From DASYKS01 sp031404815 (GTDB lineage: Bacteria; Acidobacteriota; Thermoanaerobaculia; Multivoradales; UBA5704): a DNA stretch of 64,000 nt. The stretch lies in assembly GCA_031404815.1 (NCBI GenBank), contig JANNIH010000019.1:86905-150904 (forward strand). Reading direction: 5' to 3'. Every line of letters begins with the position of its first letter. Within the stretch, counting starts at the first letter, position 1. Positions 19,552 to 28,736 of this stretch are shown here, piece after piece. The notes beneath the pieces are model-generated. The model saw only the letters and a list, made by a program, of their open reading frames with translations. It searched no databases and was not told the DNA's origin. The position numbers and the translations under genes were made by a program.

Positions 19552-21651
19552 TCAGCTACCGCTCGGTCGCGTAAACAGCGTTTCACGTTCGAGCAGCGGC
19601 CGCGTGGTCGCATCGGCCCGCTCCCAGGCGCGGCGGACGTGTCGGTCGCGCTCCGGCTCGTTCAGCAGCACCGCGACCTCCGCCCGTTTGAACAGCGCCA
19701 TCGGCAGGTCGGGGTGTTTTGTGCCCAAGCGGCCGATCGCCCGGTCGAGCGCGTCGCGCGCCTCGGCGAAACGGCGGGCTGAAAGGTAACAGACGCCCAT
19801 CGCCAAATCGTGGGCGAAACGGTCGCCTAGAAGCGGGCGGGCGCGTTCGAACGCGGTCAAGGCACCCGGAGTGTCGGCCAACGCCATGCGCAAAAGCCCC
19901 AGGCGGGCGAGCTCTTGGCCCGGCGCGCTCTTCTTTTCGATCACCCGTTCGAGCAGGCGTGCGGCTTCCGGGGCGTTCCCCTCGTGCTCGTGGATCGTCG
20001 CCAGCCCTTCGAGCGCCGCGAGGCGATCCGGGTCGGCGGCGAGCACGCTCGCGAGCAGCGTTGCCGCTTTGGACTCATGACCGAACCGGAGGAGGTGGAG
20101 CCCTTCGTAGGTGCGCAGGTCGAGCGAATCGGGGCGAAGACGCCGGGCGGCCGCGAACTGCCCGGCGGCTCTCGATTCTTTCCCGAGGATCGACCAAGCG
20201 ACCGCGAGGCGCAGGCGGACCGTCGCGTTGTTCGGATCTTTTACCGCCACCCGTTCGAGCGGCGGAATCGCGCCGGCATAATCGTCGCGGACGAACCGCG
20301 CGGAGCCGAGGTCGAGATCGCGAAACAGAGCGGTCCGGTCCTTCGGGTTCGGCGCGTCGGCGCGCAGGGCGGTGGGCGATTCGCTCGCCGCCACATAGCC
20401 GAGGCTCGCGAGGCGCTTCTTGTCTTCGTCCGAGAGTGCGGCGTCGGAGGCCGTCGCGGTGAGCGGCAGCTTGGCGAGATAGTCCGAGAGGGCGGCGCGG
20501 ACCTCGCGTTTCGGTTCGGTTCGGCTTCCCAGATCGTTCCGCTCGTGCGGGTCGGCCACGAGATCGTAGACCTCGGTGACACCTGAGCGGATCACTTTGA
20601 TCCGGTTCTCGACCGCCATCGCCTGCGGCTGCCAGCCGTAATCGAGAAACGGCATCATCGCCTCGCCGAGCACGATCTCCGGCCGGGGCGTCACGAGGCT
20701 CGCGTCTGCGCCCGTCGAAGCGAGCCCGGCCCAGCCGAGGATCGTGTCGAAAACGCGGCGGGTGGACACCGGCTCGTCGCGCAGCCCGGCCGCGAGGGTG
20801 CCACCGGCGATCACCAGCGGCACCCGCATCGTCCCCTGGTAGAGCAGATGGCCGTGGAACTGTTCGCCATGCTCGCCCCGTCCCTCGCCATGGTCGCCGA
20901 CCACGATCGCCCGCCAGCCGGTCGCGGCGGATCGGGCCTCGAAGGCTGCCAGCAGCCGGCCGAGCTGCCCGTCCATCGCGGCGATCTCGCCGAGGTAGGG
21001 GTCTTTCGGATAGCGCGAGCGAAACGGCTCCGGTGGCTCGTACGGGTCGTGTGGATCGTAATAGTGCACCCAGAGGAATACCGGCCGGCCGGCCGCCGGG
21101 CCGTTGCTCGCCAGGAGCGCGATTGCCCGATCGGTCGTGGCCTTAGCGGAGCGTTCGGCTTTCCCGGCCCCGAAGTCATCGTCGTAGGTCTCGAACCCGG
21201 GGGCCAGCCCGAACGTCTTGGCGAGCGGAAAACCGGAGACGAACGCCGCCGTGCGATAGCCGGCGCCCGCGAGCCGCGCGGCGAGCGGCTCGGGCAAAGC
21301 GGGCTCCGAGCGGAGCGTTCGGCCGTTCTCACGCACGCCGTGATCCCTCGGGTAGAGGCCGGTGAGGATCGAGGCGTGCGCCGGGAAGGTCTGCGGCGCG
21401 GTCGTGTACGCCTGGGAGAAGCAAAGCCCGCGTGCGGCGAGCGCGTCCAAGCTCGGGGTGGGAGAGGGCACGGCTCTCGACTCGTAACCGACCGCGTCGG
21501 CGCGGGTGGTGTCGAGCGTGACCAGCAAGATTGACGGCGGCGCGGCCGGCGGCTCGGCATGCCCTTCCGACGGCGCCCCCCGAGAGCAGCCCAAGGGAGC
21601 CATAAGCGCCAGGGGCACGAGCCAGAGGAGCGGTGTCGCGCGTCGTCTCAT
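19552..21651 (-). CDS. Sulfatase-superfamily lipoprotein with C-terminal TPR repeats
   Basis: This 699-residue protein has a lipobox (LMAPLGCSRG), an alkaline phosphatase/sulfatase domain of about 400 residues (metal-binding LLVTLDTTRADAVGY, GDHGEGRGEHGEQFHGHLLY), and about 250 residues of TPR-like helices (for example AGAIPPLERVAVKDPNNATVRLR). The formylglycine site, normally Cys/Ser-X-Pro-X-Arg, reads Thr-Phe-Pro-Ala-His in QTFPAHASILTG. It may therefore be a phosphodi- or monoesterase or transferase using Thr rather than a true sulfatase. The TPR part suggests a protein-binding or envelope scaffold role. Confidence 0.85.
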   Translation of the reverse strand: MRRRATPLLWLVPLALMAPLGCSRGAPSEGHAEPPAAPPSILLVTLDTTRADAVGYESRAVPSPTPSLDALAARGLCFSQAYTTAPQTFPAHASILTGLYPRDHGVRENGRTLRSEPALPEPLAARLAGAGYRTAAFVSGFPLAKTFGLAPGFETYDDDFGAGKAERSAKATTDRAIALLASNGPAAGRPVFLWVHYYDPHDPYEPPEPFRSRYPKDPYLGEIAAMDGQLGRLLAAFEARSAATGWRAIVVGDHGEGRGEHGEQFHGHLLYQGTMRVPLVIAGGTLAAGLRDEPVSTRRVFDTILGWAGLASTGADASLVTPRPEIVLGEAMMPFLDYGWQPQAMAVENRIKVIRSGVTEVYDLVADPHERNDLGSRTEPKREVRAALSDYLAKLPLTATASDAALSDEDKKRLASLGYVAASESPTALRADAPNPKDRTALFRDLDLGSARFVRDDYAGAIPPLERVAVKDPNNATVRLRLAVAWSILGKESRAAGQFAAARRLRPDSLDLRTYEGLHLLRFGHESKAATLLASVLAADPDRLAALEGLATIHEHEGNAPEAARLLERVIEKKSAPGQELARLGLLRMALADTPGALTAFERARPLLGDRFAHDLAMGVCYLSARRFAEARDALDRAIGRLGTKHPDLPMALFKRAEVAVLLNEPERDRHVRRAWERADATTRPLLERETLFTRPSGS

Positions 21652-21766
21652 GTCCAGGATCCTAAGTCTCGGCTTCCAGTATATGGCTCCGATAGGGCAC
21701 TAGAATGCGCGGACGAACCCTTTCCTTCCGAGCCGTACGCCGATCCAGAAAGGACCCGGACTCCTT

Positions 21767-22816
21767 ATGATCAGTCGCCGAGATTTCGCCGGCCTCCTCG
21801 CCGCTCTGCCGCTCTCCGGACTCGCCACCCCCGCCGCGGCCGCTCCCGCCACCACCGCGGGCATCAAACCGACGATCAAACCGCCCAAGCTCTCTCCCGG
21901 CGACACGGTCGGCATGATCCTCCCCGCGACGCTCGAATTCACCCCCAGCCTGATCGACTTAGGGGTCGAGCAGCTCGAAGCGATCGGCTGGCAGGTGAAG
22001 CTCGGCGCGCATGCGCGCGATCGCCATGGTTCGTTCGCCGGCACCGACCGGAACCGCGCTGCGGACGTGAACGCGATGTTTGCCGACCCATCGGTCAAAG
22101 GGATCATCTGCTACGCGGGGGGGTGGGGAACGCCGCGTATTCTGCCGCTGCTCGACTACGCGATGATCGCCAAGAACCCGAAGGTGCTGGTCGGCTACAG
22201 CGACATCACCGCGCTGCTGAACGCGATCCGCCAGGAGACCGGGCTGGTCACCTTCCACGGTCCGGTCGCGGCCTCGAATCTGCGCCCCTATTCGCTCGAT
22301 CACCTCCGCCGCGCGGTGATGTCCACCGAGCCGCTCGGGCTGCTGGCGAACCCGGAAAAAGACGACGACGAGCTGGTGCCGCGCACGTTCCGCCTGAGGA
22401 AGATCCGCGGCGGTCGCGCCCGCGGTCGGCTGGTGGGCGGCAACCTGACGCTCTTTTCGGCCCTCCAGGGGACGCCCTGGCAGATCGACACCCGCGGCGC
22501 GATCGTCCTGCTCGAAGACATCCACGAAGCGCCCTACCGGGTCGATCGGATGCTCACCCAGCTCGTCCAAGGGGGGGCGTTCGCGCACGCCGCGGCGGTC
22601 GTCTTCGGCTACTGCACGGATTGCGACGCGGACGGCCCCGCCTCGTTCAGCCTCGAAGAGATCCTCGACGACCATCTCGCCGCATTAGGGATTCCCGTCC
22701 TCACCGGCCTCGCCTTCGGACACCTGCCCAAGATGCTCACCCTGCCCCTCGGTCTGGAGGCGGATCTGGACGTCGACGCCGGGACGATCTCGATTGCGGA
22801 GGCGGCGGTGGTGTGA
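21767..22816 (+). CDS. ldcA: LD-carboxypeptidase (S66 family)
   Basis: S66 peptidases remove the terminal D-Ala from muropeptide tetrapeptides, or cleave microcin C analogues in MccF. The 349-residue protein has a twin-arginine-like signal (SRRDFAGLLAALPL), the oxyanion segment YAGGWGTPRILPLLD, the nucleophile elbow VGYSDITAL (Ser145), the glutamate region LLEDIHEAPYRVDRML, and the histidine in LAFGHLPKMLTLPLG. A Tat-type leader suggests export in a folded state. It is transcribed divergently from the sulfatase gene. Confidence 0.9.
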   Translation: MISRRDFAGLLAALPLSGLATPAAAAPATTAGIKPTIKPPKLSPGDTVGMILPATLEFTPSLIDLGVEQLEAIGWQVKLGAHARDRHGSFAGTDRNRAADVNAMFADPSVKGIICYAGGWGTPRILPLLDYAMIAKNPKVLVGYSDITALLNAIRQETGLVTFHGPVAASNLRPYSLDHLRRAVMSTEPLGLLANPEKDDDELVPRTFRLRKIRGGRARGRLVGGNLTLFSALQGTPWQIDTRGAIVLLEDIHEAPYRVDRMLTQLVQGGAFAHAAAVVFGYCTDCDADGPASFSLEEILDDHLAALGIPVLTGLAFGHLPKMLTLPLGLEADLDVDAGTISIAEAAVV

Positions 22817-22834
22817 GGTTCAGGCAGGGTGGAG

Positions 22835-23080
22835 CTAGCCGGGTGCCCGTTTCCGAGATGAGCGCTTGGCGGTCGGCCGGGCTGTCCGCTGGGCGAGCGT
22901 GAGGAGGCCGAGAAGATCCTCGTTCACCGCTTCCGAGGTGGAAAATGCCTTGGCGACCACCGGATCGAGCAGGGCCACCGACGTCCCCTCGACCGCTTCG
23001 CGGTAGAACTTGCCGCGCTCCAGCTTCGTGAAGTCGGAGCGCTCATAGGACTCTCGCATCTCGTCCTTAGCCTTCTTCAT
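22835..23080 (-). CDS. BrnA-like antitoxin
   Basis: This 81-residue basic protein is encoded directly after brnT and overlaps it by 14 bases, the normal toxin-first order of BrnTA modules. The sequence (SYERSDFTKLERGKFYREAVEGT) has the polar RSDF-KLERGKFY block seen in small antitoxins of this type, followed by a disordered basic tail. The CopG-like DNA-binding part of canonical BrnA is not obvious, so this is assigned largely by context. Confidence 0.72.
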   Translation of the reverse strand: MKKAKDEMRESYERSDFTKLERGKFYREAVEGTSVALLDPVVAKAFSTSEAVNEDLLGLLTLAQRTARPTAKRSSRKRAPG

Positions 23081-23339
23081 AGAGCATCCTTTCCATCCGC
23101 GTCACACGCCGCGCGCTGATGATGCGGATCGCGCCCGGGCGATACGAGTGCGACACCGCCAGCAACCGGACCAGCCGAGACACTCCAAAGGTGAGATAAC
23201 GAGCCTCGCCGATGGAATGATCGGGGTCGGGACCCGAAGATGCGAGATCGTCGAGGAAAACCGTCGCGGCCTCGTCGAACGGTACCCCATGTTTTCGGAC
23301 TTTCGCCGCGGCCTTGGCCTGGTCCCATTCGAACCTCAT
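23067..23339 (-). CDS. brnT: BrnT-type toxin (DUF497)
   Basis: This 90-residue RelE-like RNase of the BrnT family has MRFEWDQAKAAAKVRKHGV (the family FEWDxxKxxxNxxKHGV motif), FDEAATVFLDD, the R-LTFG core in ARYLTFGVS, and the C-terminal IRIISARRVTRMERMLYEEG. BrnT halts translation and is held inactive by its antitoxin. The 15-C tract lies 42 bases upstream of the start, within the probable promoter region. Confidence 0.9.
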   Translation of the reverse strand: MRFEWDQAKAAAKVRKHGVPFDEAATVFLDDLASSGPDPDHSIGEARYLTFGVSRLVRLLAVSHSYRPGAIRIISARRVTRMERMLYEEG

Positions 23340-23381
23340 CGCCGTGCGCGCTCGCAGGTTGCGAATTCTAGCTCCACTCTG

Positions 23382-23396
23382 CCCCCCCCCCCCCCC
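23382..23396. repeat. Homopolymer of 15 C
   Basis: A run of 15 consecutive C lies upstream of brnT in the gap between divergent accessory genes. Long mononucleotide tracts slip during replication and sequencing, so the length may vary between cells or be uncertain in the assembly. Confidence 0.95.
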
Positions 23397-23502
23397 GCGA
23401 CCTTCGGTGCGTCGAATGCCACTGCGCTTTTTAGCGCCACGTATTTTGCCCGCGCTGTGATAGACTACTACTTAAAGACTCCGGGGAAAAAGAGCCAGCA
23501 CC

Positions 23503-23700
23503 GTGAAGCGTTGGGGACCCGTCCACTGCGATCCAGAGATCCTCGAAGGCACACCTGTCTTCGTCGGGACTCGTGTGCCCTTTAAGGCCCTGATCGACTA
23601 CCTGGAAGAGGATCGGACCCTGGCCGATTTTCTGTCCGACTTCCCGACGGTCGATCGGGCGCAGGCGATCGCATCGCTTGCTAGACCCACGTATCGCTAG
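23503..23700 (+). CDS. DUF433 family protein, short C-terminus
   Basis: This 65-residue DUF433 protein has the characteristic VHCDPEILEGTPVFVGTRVPFKALIDYLEED and DFLSDFPTVDRAQAIASL. DUF433 proteins usually act as antitoxins before a DUF5615 PIN-like toxin. Here the chain ends shortly after the winged-helix core with ARPTYR and no toxin follows. The next gene is a lower-GC accessory gene. The module may have been cut at an insertion boundary. The start is GTG at 23503. Confidence 0.8.
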   Translation: MKRWGPVHCDPEILEGTPVFVGTRVPFKALIDYLEEDRTLADFLSDFPTVDRAQAIASLARPTYR

Positions 23701-23758
23701 TGATACTCATCATCAAAGGCCGTACTGCTCGGCCAATGCGATCTATGCGAGGGCGAGA

Positions 23759-25486
23759 ATGCTAGCGATTTCGCTTTTTTCTTTATTGGCAAGTGGAATT
23801 GTGATTGCCTGGTTCCTGTTTTGTCGCCAAGAGCGGCGGAGACGACTATCTCCGATCGTAGCTTCAATCGCAAGAGCAGAACGGCACCTCAACTTCGCTC
23901 AGAAGCTCCCTGCTCAGTTGATCCTCACAGAGCGGATGGCAGAATGGGAAGGGGCTAGCCTGGCTGGTGCTGAAGCCACGCGCAAAGCAATAGAGACCGA
24001 GTTTCCTGTGCCTCCTTCCCCTGGACCAAGGGACGGCCTGGAAGAGATTTTCGCTCGGTTGGCTACGACTCTTGGTGACCCGAAGCTTGCAATTGCTGTC
24101 GCAGGCGGCGAGCAGTTGGTACAGAACCTCTTCGAGATTGTAAGCCCGGAAGCTGCGGGTCACGTCGCCGATGCTACTGCAATTGTTCTTAAGGACGGCT
24201 TGCTTCAATGTGCAATGGGTGCCGCTCAGGGAGCGATTGGACCAGCCTTGATGCAATACGTCAGTGCGCATGGCATCCTCCATGTTTTGGAGCACCACGC
24301 TCTTTCGATGAGCGCTCTTACGCACATACCGGGGCATGCATTAGATACCTTGCACTCCGCCAGTGTAGAGCTGGCTAAAGGCTTTGCAGATGTAGCATCT
24401 CACGTACACCAGGCTGCCTCCGAAGGCGCAACTGGGGCGCTTGGTCACGCACATGCCGGCCACGCGGTCTCTCACGCGGCCTCCCACGCCGGTCACGCGG
24501 CTGGCGCCCTAGGAGCCCATGTGCCTTGGGTGACGATTGTACTCTCGGGGTTTCGTGAAACAAAACTTCTGATTGAAGAGAAGACGACTGCCTCAAGGGC
24601 GCTCGCGCATGTTGCGGTCGACGCTGTCGCTACCGGAGGCGGTGCGCTCGCAGGAGCTAAAGGAGGCGCATTTATAGGTGCAGCGGGTGGACCGGTTGGC
24701 GCATTGGTCGGTGGCGTTTTCGGTGCCATTCTGGGTGCACTTGGGGGACGCTATCTCGCGGAGAAGGGAAAAGGGATGAAACTTCAGTTGGTGGTGAAAG
24801 AACTGGAGGAACGAACTCGACAGGCCGAGAGTGCGCTCGGTAGCTCAGCACTCGTGTTTGCGTCAGGAGTTCGCGAATCCTGCGCGAGCGCGGCCGGTGA
24901 GTATCGAGAGTCATTGAATCGGGCGCCTGATTTCAAAGAGTTGTTGCAGCAAAATATTTTTCAAGCCGAAGCTTCCGCCAGTCTAATCGACGGGGTCCAG
25001 CAGGAGTTCCTGGCAACTGCGCAAGATGCCAAAGCTGAGCTTGAGGCAATTCGAATACCGGTTCCGAGGGTTTGGGAGAAGCTCTTAGGGTTGGACGTTG
25101 GTTCCGAAGCAAGGCGCCTCTTGGTAGAGGCCCACGAGCGCTGCTTAGACTGGGCCTCCGAGAGGCGACGTTCTCTGCCTGCCAAGGGCGATAATCCAGC
25201 TGATATCTACCGTTCCCTCATGGTGCTTCATTGTCCGAAATCTAGCGGTAGCCACTTTCTCCGCGCTGCTGAGCGAGCGGCGGTATTTCCAAAACAATTC
25301 ATGGAAACTTTGGGTTTGTGGCTGGCGGAAGCAGCTGTGGCTTTTCAGGGAGGTGCTCTCGCCCTCCAAAGCGTTGCGACTCGCGAAATGGAACGCCATA
25401 GAGGCGAAGTCTCAAGATGGAGGAAGAGTCTCGAAGAAAAGGAGGTGGAAGTGCAGCGGGAATGCGAGGCACTTGGTCGTTCCTAG
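23759..25486 (+). CDS. Hypothetical membrane protein with histidine-rich and glycine-zipper regions
   Basis: I do not recognise this 575-residue protein. It has an N-terminal membrane helix (ISLFSLLASGIVIAWFLFC), and an alanine-rich middle with 16 histidines between residues 171 and 254 (for example GHAHAGHAVSHAASHAGH). A long glycine-zipper hydrophobic stretch (293-330, with small-residue repeats such as GAAGGPVGALVGGVFGAI) could insert in a membrane. The C-terminal half is helical and charged. Base composition is visibly less GC-rich and codons end in A/T more often than in the neighbours, which suggests acquisition by transfer. It sits next to two toxin-antitoxin loci. Pore-forming or metal-binding roles are guesses. 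Confidence 0.7.
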   Translation: MLAISLFSLLASGIVIAWFLFCRQERRRRLSPIVASIARAERHLNFAQKLPAQLILTERMAEWEGASLAGAEATRKAIETEFPVPPSPGPRDGLEEIFARLATTLGDPKLAIAVAGGEQLVQNLFEIVSPEAAGHVADATAIVLKDGLLQCAMGAAQGAIGPALMQYVSAHGILHVLEHHALSMSALTHIPGHALDTLHSASVELAKGFADVASHVHQAASEGATGALGHAHAGHAVSHAASHAGHAAGALGAHVPWVTIVLSGFRETKLLIEEKTTASRALAHVAVDAVATGGGALAGAKGGAFIGAAGGPVGALVGGVFGAILGALGGRYLAEKGKGMKLQLVVKELEERTRQAESALGSSALVFASGVRESCASAAGEYRESLNRAPDFKELLQQNIFQAEASASLIDGVQQEFLATAQDAKAELEAIRIPVPRVWEKLLGLDVGSEARRLLVEAHERCLDWASERRRSLPAKGDNPADIYRSLMVLHCPKSSGSHFLRAAERAAVFPKQFMETLGLWLAEAAVAFQGGALALQSVATREMERHRGEVSRWRKSLEEKEVEVQRECEALGRS

Positions 25487-25691
25487 GTTCGCCCGATTTC
25501 CGCCCCCCACAACCGCCGCCCGGCATGTTATCGTCCCGGCAGTCTGATCGCTTGGCTCATTTTTCGCGCAGCTTGTCGACGTCGCTGGTCGGCTCCGTCC
25601 GTTTCCTGCCCCGGCTTGAACTCTTTGGCTCGCGGCGGGAAGTCGCGGTGCCGGGCTTCGCTTTCGGCCTTGCGCAACAGGGGGTTCCTCG

Positions 25692-28604
25692 ATGAAGAAG
25701 TTCCTCGCAGTTCTCGTCGTCCTCGCGGTCGCCTTCGGGCTCGGCTCCGCGGCCGTTTTCGCTCAACAGACCGGTACGATCGAGGGGAAAGTCACCCTGG
25801 CCGACGGCTCTGCGGTCGCCGGGGTCACGGTCGAGGCGCGCTCGGACGTGTTGCCGCAGCCGCGCACCACGACCACTTCGGCGAGCGGCGAGTATCGCCT
25901 GCCGCTGCTCCCCCCGGGCCAGTACGAGATCACCTACAAACTGGGCGACTTGGCGCCGGCCACCGAGCGGGCGTTGGTCCTCTTGCAGCAGACCACATTC
26001 AAAAACGTCACGCTCTCCCCCGAAGCGGTGGTCGAGGCGATCGAGGTCGTGGCCGAGGGGACGCCGACGATCGACACGACGTCTTCCGAGCTCAAGACCG
26101 CGATCACCGACGAGACGATCGACGCGCTGCCGGTCGGCCAGGAGTACCGCGACCTGATCAAGCTGATCCCGGGCGTCCAGTACTCCGAGGACAACGTGCG
26201 CGGCCCGAGCGCGGGTGGCAGCGGTCAGGACAATGCCTATCAGTTCGATGGTGTGAACGTCGCGCTGCCGCTGTTCGGTACGCTCTCGGCCGAGCCTTCG
26301 TCGCACGACATCGACCAGATCGCGGTCGTCAAGGGGGGCGCCAACGCGGTCGATTTCAACCGCTCCGGCGGTTTCACCATCAACTCGGTGAGCAAATCGG
26401 GCACCAACAGCTACCACGGCCAGGTGAGCTACCAGGTCCAGCCCAAGAGCACCACGAGCACGCGCGAGAAAAGCGCCAACACCTCGGTGTTCGAGGAGGA
26501 CAAGGACTGGGCGACCCTCTCGGCCGGCGGCCCGGTGGTGCGCGATCGCCTGTTCTTCTACGGCTCCTACTACCGGCCGACCAGCAAGAAGGGCAACAGC
26601 TCGAACGCCTACGGTTCGGTGCCCGATTTTGAGAGCACGCGCGACGAATATTTCGGCAAGCTGTCGTACACACCGCTGCCGAACCTTTCGCTCAACGGCA
26701 GCTACCGCGACTCCTCGCGCGAGAACGACACCACCGCGGTGGGCGCGTTCGCAGCGGCCTCGACGGCGCTGGGTGAAGAGGCGACGCTCGGCATCGCGAT
26801 CGCCGAAGGGTCGTGGATTATCAACGACAAGAGTTTCGCGAACTTCAAGTTCACCGACTTTGCGAACGAGACATCCGCGCGACCGGATACCCGGTTCGGG
26901 TTCTCCCCGACGCTCGGCCAGCGGCTCGACGTGGCGAACCTCGATACCCAAGGCTTCTTGAACGTGCCGCTGCCGATCGCCAACCAGGCGGCCTACAATG
27001 CGTTCATCAACCCGCTCATCCAGCGCTACGGCTTCGACCGGAACGGCGTTCGCACGGGCGGCGGTCAGGTCGGCGGCGCCAGCACTGTCTCCGATAACGA
27101 TTTCTTCCGGCAGAGCTTCCAGGCCGGATGGAACCTGCTGTTCGGCCAGAAGATCACCCACGAGCTCCATCTCGGCTATCAGTATTCGAAAGACGAGGAA
27201 GATCTGCAGCGGACCAGCAACGGCTGGGGTTCGATCAGCGTTCCCGGCGGTCGCACCACGTTCAATGGCAGGCCGGTGTTTTTCGAGGCGGCGGTCGATC
27301 AGATGGGGTTGGTGGGTGCGGGCGGCGTACCGCTGATCCACTCCGAGTTCGTCTCGCACTCGGTCGAGATCAACGACCAGATCCGGCTCGACAACTGGAC
27401 GTTCAACCTCGGCCTGCTGGCGAGCAACGACATCTTCTACGGCCAGGGGCTGCGGGAAACGTCAGGCAATCTCTCCGGCTTTACCCTCGCACCGGGGAAA
27501 AAGTACAAGATGTACGACATCGGTTTCGGCGAGCTGCTCCAGCCGCGGGTGGGGGCCACCTGGGCCTACAACGGCCGCGACACCCTGTTCGCGAACTGGG
27601 CGCGTTACAACCCGGCGGCCAGCTCACTGCCGCGCGCCGCCTCGTGGGATCGCAACCTCGCGCGCACCATCCGCGCGTTCTTCGCCGCCGACGGCACGTT
27701 CATCGGCAGCGACCCTCTCGCCGCCTCGTCGGGCAAGTTCTTCGACGACGATCTCGATCCGCGCCGGGTCGAGGAGTACCTGATCGGCACCTCGCGGCAG
27801 CTTTCGGCCAACTGGGTCGGCCGCGCCCATGCCCGCTATCGCTACGCCAACAACTTCTGGGAAGACACCAACAACGACGCCCGGATCGCGTTCGAGGCTC
27901 CGGCGGGGATCCCGCGTGAACTTTACGTGCCAAACCTCGCTGCGGTGCGCGGCGAAATCGGCGGCTCGTCCTACGTGATCGCCGAGCTCGACGGCGCGTT
28001 CTCCAAGTACTACGAGGCGAGTGTCGAGAGTGAGTATCGGAGCAGCAAGGTCTATTTCCGCGGCTCGTACGTCTGGAGCCACTACTACGGCAACTTCGAC
28101 CAGGACAACACGACGACCGATAACGACCAGGCGATTTTCGTCGGCTCGTCGAACCTCGCCGACGGCGCCGGTCGCCAGCTGTGGGATAGGAAGTACGGCA
28201 ATCTGCGCGGCGACCGCCGCCACCAGCTGAAGCTTTACGGTTCCTACGACCTACCCTGGCAGGCGAGCGTCGGCGCGTTCGCGATCTACCAGTCGGGCCA
28301 GCCCTGGGAGACCTGGGATGTCGAGGTGTATCGACGGCTCACGACGAGCACCAGCGATACCAACCGCAACGCCGAACCGGCGGGTTCGCGCACCACCGAC
28401 AGCCATTATCAGATCGACCTCAACTACACCCAGAATTTTCAGGTCGGGCGCTACAACTTCCAGCTGCGCGGCGACCTGTTCAACGCCACCAACAACCAGA
28501 CCGGCTACAACATCCAGAACCAGAAAAGTCGAGCCGGCTTCGGAACCGCCCGTTCGTTCTACGACCCGAGGAGGCTCCAGGTTGGGGTGAAGTTCGAGTT
28601 CTAG
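25692..28604 (+). CDS. Oar-like TonB-dependent receptor with carboxypeptidase-regulatory-like domain
   Basis: This 970-residue outer-membrane protein has a signal peptide (FLAVLVVLAVAFGLGSAAVFAQ), an N-terminal carboxypeptidase-regulatory-like beta sandwich (IEGKVTLADGSAVAGVTVEA, about 28-110), a TonB plug (SSELKTAITDETIDALPVGQ, then VNVALPLFGTLS), and a long barrel. It ends in an aromatic residue, LQVGVKFEF. Such Oar-type receptors are strongly expanded in Acidobacteriota and import large or unknown substrates. A strong hairpin terminator follows. No TonB, ExbB or ExbD gene is adjacent. Confidence 0.92.
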   Translation: MKKFLAVLVVLAVAFGLGSAAVFAQQTGTIEGKVTLADGSAVAGVTVEARSDVLPQPRTTTTSASGEYRLPLLPPGQYEITYKLGDLAPATERALVLLQQTTFKNVTLSPEAVVEAIEVVAEGTPTIDTTSSELKTAITDETIDALPVGQEYRDLIKLIPGVQYSEDNVRGPSAGGSGQDNAYQFDGVNVALPLFGTLSAEPSSHDIDQIAVVKGGANAVDFNRSGGFTINSVSKSGTNSYHGQVSYQVQPKSTTSTREKSANTSVFEEDKDWATLSAGGPVVRDRLFFYGSYYRPTSKKGNSSNAYGSVPDFESTRDEYFGKLSYTPLPNLSLNGSYRDSSRENDTTAVGAFAAASTALGEEATLGIAIAEGSWIINDKSFANFKFTDFANETSARPDTRFGFSPTLGQRLDVANLDTQGFLNVPLPIANQAAYNAFINPLIQRYGFDRNGVRTGGGQVGGASTVSDNDFFRQSFQAGWNLLFGQKITHELHLGYQYSKDEEDLQRTSNGWGSISVPGGRTTFNGRPVFFEAAVDQMGLVGAGGVPLIHSEFVSHSVEINDQIRLDNWTFNLGLLASNDIFYGQGLRETSGNLSGFTLAPGKKYKMYDIGFGELLQPRVGATWAYNGRDTLFANWARYNPAASSLPRAASWDRNLARTIRAFFAADGTFIGSDPLAASSGKFFDDDLDPRRVEEYLIGTSRQLSANWVGRAHARYRYANNFWEDTNNDARIAFEAPAGIPRELYVPNLAAVRGEIGGSSYVIAELDGAFSKYYEASVESEYRSSKVYFRGSYVWSHYYGNFDQDNTTTDNDQAIFVGSSNLADGAGRQLWDRKYGNLRGDRRHQLKLYGSYDLPWQASVGAFAIYQSGQPWETWDVEVYRRLTTSTSDTNRNAEPAGSRTTDSHYQIDLNYTQNFQVGRYNFQLRGDLFNATNNQTGYNIQNQKSRAGFGTARSFYDPRRLQVGVKFEF

Positions 28605-28623
28605 ATCGCGGCTCCACGACGTG

Positions 28624-28664
28624 AACAACGGCGCCCCGGCCTAGACGGCCGCGGCGCCGTTGTT
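28624..28664 (+). terminator. Strong hairpin after the Oar-like receptor gene
   Basis: Twelve-base perfect arms AACAACGGCGCC (28624-28635) and GGCGCCGTTGTT (28653-28664) enclose a 17-base loop, 20 bases after the stop codon. The right arm ends in TTGTTG, so it is a likely intrinsic terminator. Confidence 0.75.
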
Positions 28665-28736
28665 GCGTTGGAGCTCAAGGGCGCTGTCAGAATTAGGCAC
28701 TCCGGCGTGGCAAATCCAGACGTATACTGTCCGATT

